This document shows, one piece after another, positions 63,290 through 64,000 of a DNA stretch of 64,000 nucleotides. The notes beneath the pieces were generated by a model that worked only from the letters and a program-made list of their open reading frames with translations, made no database searches and had not been told where the DNA came from. The position numbers and the translations under genes were made by a program. How positions within the stretch are numbered: position 1 is the stretch's first letter; each line of letters starts with the position of its first letter. Source of the DNA: Blastomussa wellsi (Eukaryota; Cnidaria; Anthozoa; Scleractinia; Plerogyridae). The stretch is from positions 14,317,825-14,381,824 of the forward strand of contig OX393566.1 in NCBI GenBank assembly GCA_947652115.1, given 5' to 3'.

Positions 63290-63560
63290 AAAGAACAGCG
63301 GCCAGCAAAGCTGAGCCGTGACGTCACAGCACATCTGTGCCGTGACGTCATAACTTTGGTTTGAAAGCGGCCGGCACAGCTGTGCCGTGACGTCATAACG
63401 TTGGTTTGAAAAATGTTTGCGTCCAGCACAGCTAACTTTGGTTTGAAAGCGGCCAGCAAAGCTGAGCCGTGACGTCACGGCACAGCTGTGCCGTGATGTC
63501 ATAACTTTGGTTTGAAAAATGTTGACGTCACGGCACAGCTGTGCCATGACGTCATCATGA
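63290..63560. promoter_or_regulatory. Array of CRE-type TGACGTCA palindromes
   Basis: TGACGTCA is present at 63319, 63343, 63388, 63470, 63523 and 63547, with a TGATGTCA variant at about 63495. Units also contain GGCACAGCTGTGCCGTGACG, itself palindromic, and AACTTTGGTTTGAAA. The open frames across it are repeat by-products. Confidence 0.7.
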
Positions 63561-63619
63561 AGGAATTTCCCGCGCTTTTAAAACATTCAGATAAAATTTT
63601 ATTTTTTTAGTCTCAAAGT

Positions 63620-64000
63620 TTAGTTCAAATTTGCACTGGAAATCGACATTTTTTTCAGAAGTTCGAGGCGAACCTGTTTTTTTATCGTTTCAATATCTGG
63701 AGAAACAGAAGGTTTATCGGCAAAGTTATCCCAAAGTCTCTCTTTTAATTCACAATATTTCTGCATTTCACCAGAGATCATTTTAAATTCAGCGTCGGAA
63801 ACATTGTTATTGTCCAGAGCTTGGGAAACGGAACTTTTGATAGAGTCGTGTTTTGCTTGAGGCAAAGCTTGAATTTTTGTATGTTTTTTGCTTTTCCTCT
63901 CAAGCTTCCTGTTAAAAGCAGCAAGGCCTGTTGAAGCGCTTCCGTGTATTTTTTCAATACAAGCCTCTGGTGTTCAACCTCATCGGAGATTTCTTTTTCA
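63620..64000 (-). pseudogene. Membrane-segment coiled-coil viral protein, hydrophobic middle deleted
   Basis: From the right edge the minus strand encodes EISDEVEHQRLVLKKY, then a short shifted stretch, then KHDSIKSSVSQALDNNNVSD and a coiled coil to the TAA at about 63620. Both flanks match the intact protein at 30355-31026, but the two hydrophobic segments between them are gone and the frame is shifted around 63860-63930. The gene starts outside the window. It belongs to the second adintovirus-like remnant. Confidence 0.65.

Noticed and set aside
63218..63547. 109-codon minus-strand frame with repeated peptide units
   Set aside because: Translation of the CRE repeat array.

Overview
This is nuclear DNA from an invertebrate animal, most likely a cnidarian of the coral or anemone type. 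The evidence is short GT-AG introns, a THAP gene, and BEL/Pao, DIRS, Helitron, piggyBac, Tigger and Polinton/adintovirus-like relics of kinds I associate with coral and anemone genomes. That assignment is from memory of gene content, not from a search. I see no ordinary single-copy housekeeping gene, no rRNA gene and no true tRNA gene. Nearly everything is mobile DNA or endogenous-virus DNA, heavily nested and mostly broken.

Layout. 0-1.25 kb: 5' part of a broken THAP-domain gene (minus strand), running off the left edge. 2.46-2.65 kb: an almost perfect hairpin. 3.06-5.19 kb: front half of a protein-primed type-B DNA polymerase (pPolB), truncated before the palm. 6.26-18.2 kb: a multi-exon gene of unknown function (minus strand), split by a 6.8-kb BEL/Pao retrotransposon (9194-16003, 5-bp target duplication) and by a 166-bp retroposed fragment carrying a hammerhead-ribozyme-like core (7306-7471, 14-bp target duplication).

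18.5-31.0 kb: a nearly complete but decayed Polinton/adintovirus-like element. It has an integrase, pPolB with an OTU-like N-terminal motif, small membrane proteins, a packaging ATPase, a major capsid protein, a minor-capsid-like protein and a membrane-segment coiled-coil protein. A Crypton-type gene fragment that keeps its intron sits inside the capsid gene. Several ORFs share an upstream TCAATTAAA motif. A DIRS retrotransposon (31.27-35.8 kb) abuts the last viral ORF. The DIRS polymerase is itself split by a second, 117-bp copy of the ribozyme-type tail.

36.5-37.7 kb: a piggyBac terminus junction and a repeat array. 38-43.4 kb: a Helitron (Rep plus PIF1 helicase) split by a tRNA-derived SINE, with two frames of a disordered accessory protein downstream. 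43.7-48.95 kb: three satellite families with periods of about 190, 375 and 365 bp. 48.957-55.610 kb: a 6654-bp transposon with 28-bp inverted ends and a 4-bp CCGA duplication, sitting in the 365-bp satellite. It carries a DDE-like transposase on one strand and, on the other, a protein with a 2A ribosome-skipping peptide followed by an OTU protease domain. This is the most unusual unit in the window. 56.45-58.84 kb: parts of two piggyBac copies. 59.66-61.6 kb: a Tigger/pogo element with an intact transposase. 61.7-64.0 kb: minisatellites and a second adintovirus-like remnant, with clusters of NF-kB-like and CRE-like palindromes.

The insertions can be partly ordered. The ribozyme tail is younger than the DIRS element it interrupts, and the SINE is younger than the Helitron. 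The BEL element and the other ribozyme tail are both younger than the unknown gene. The Crypton-type fragment lies within capsid sequence, and the 6.65-kb transposon is younger than the 365-bp satellite.
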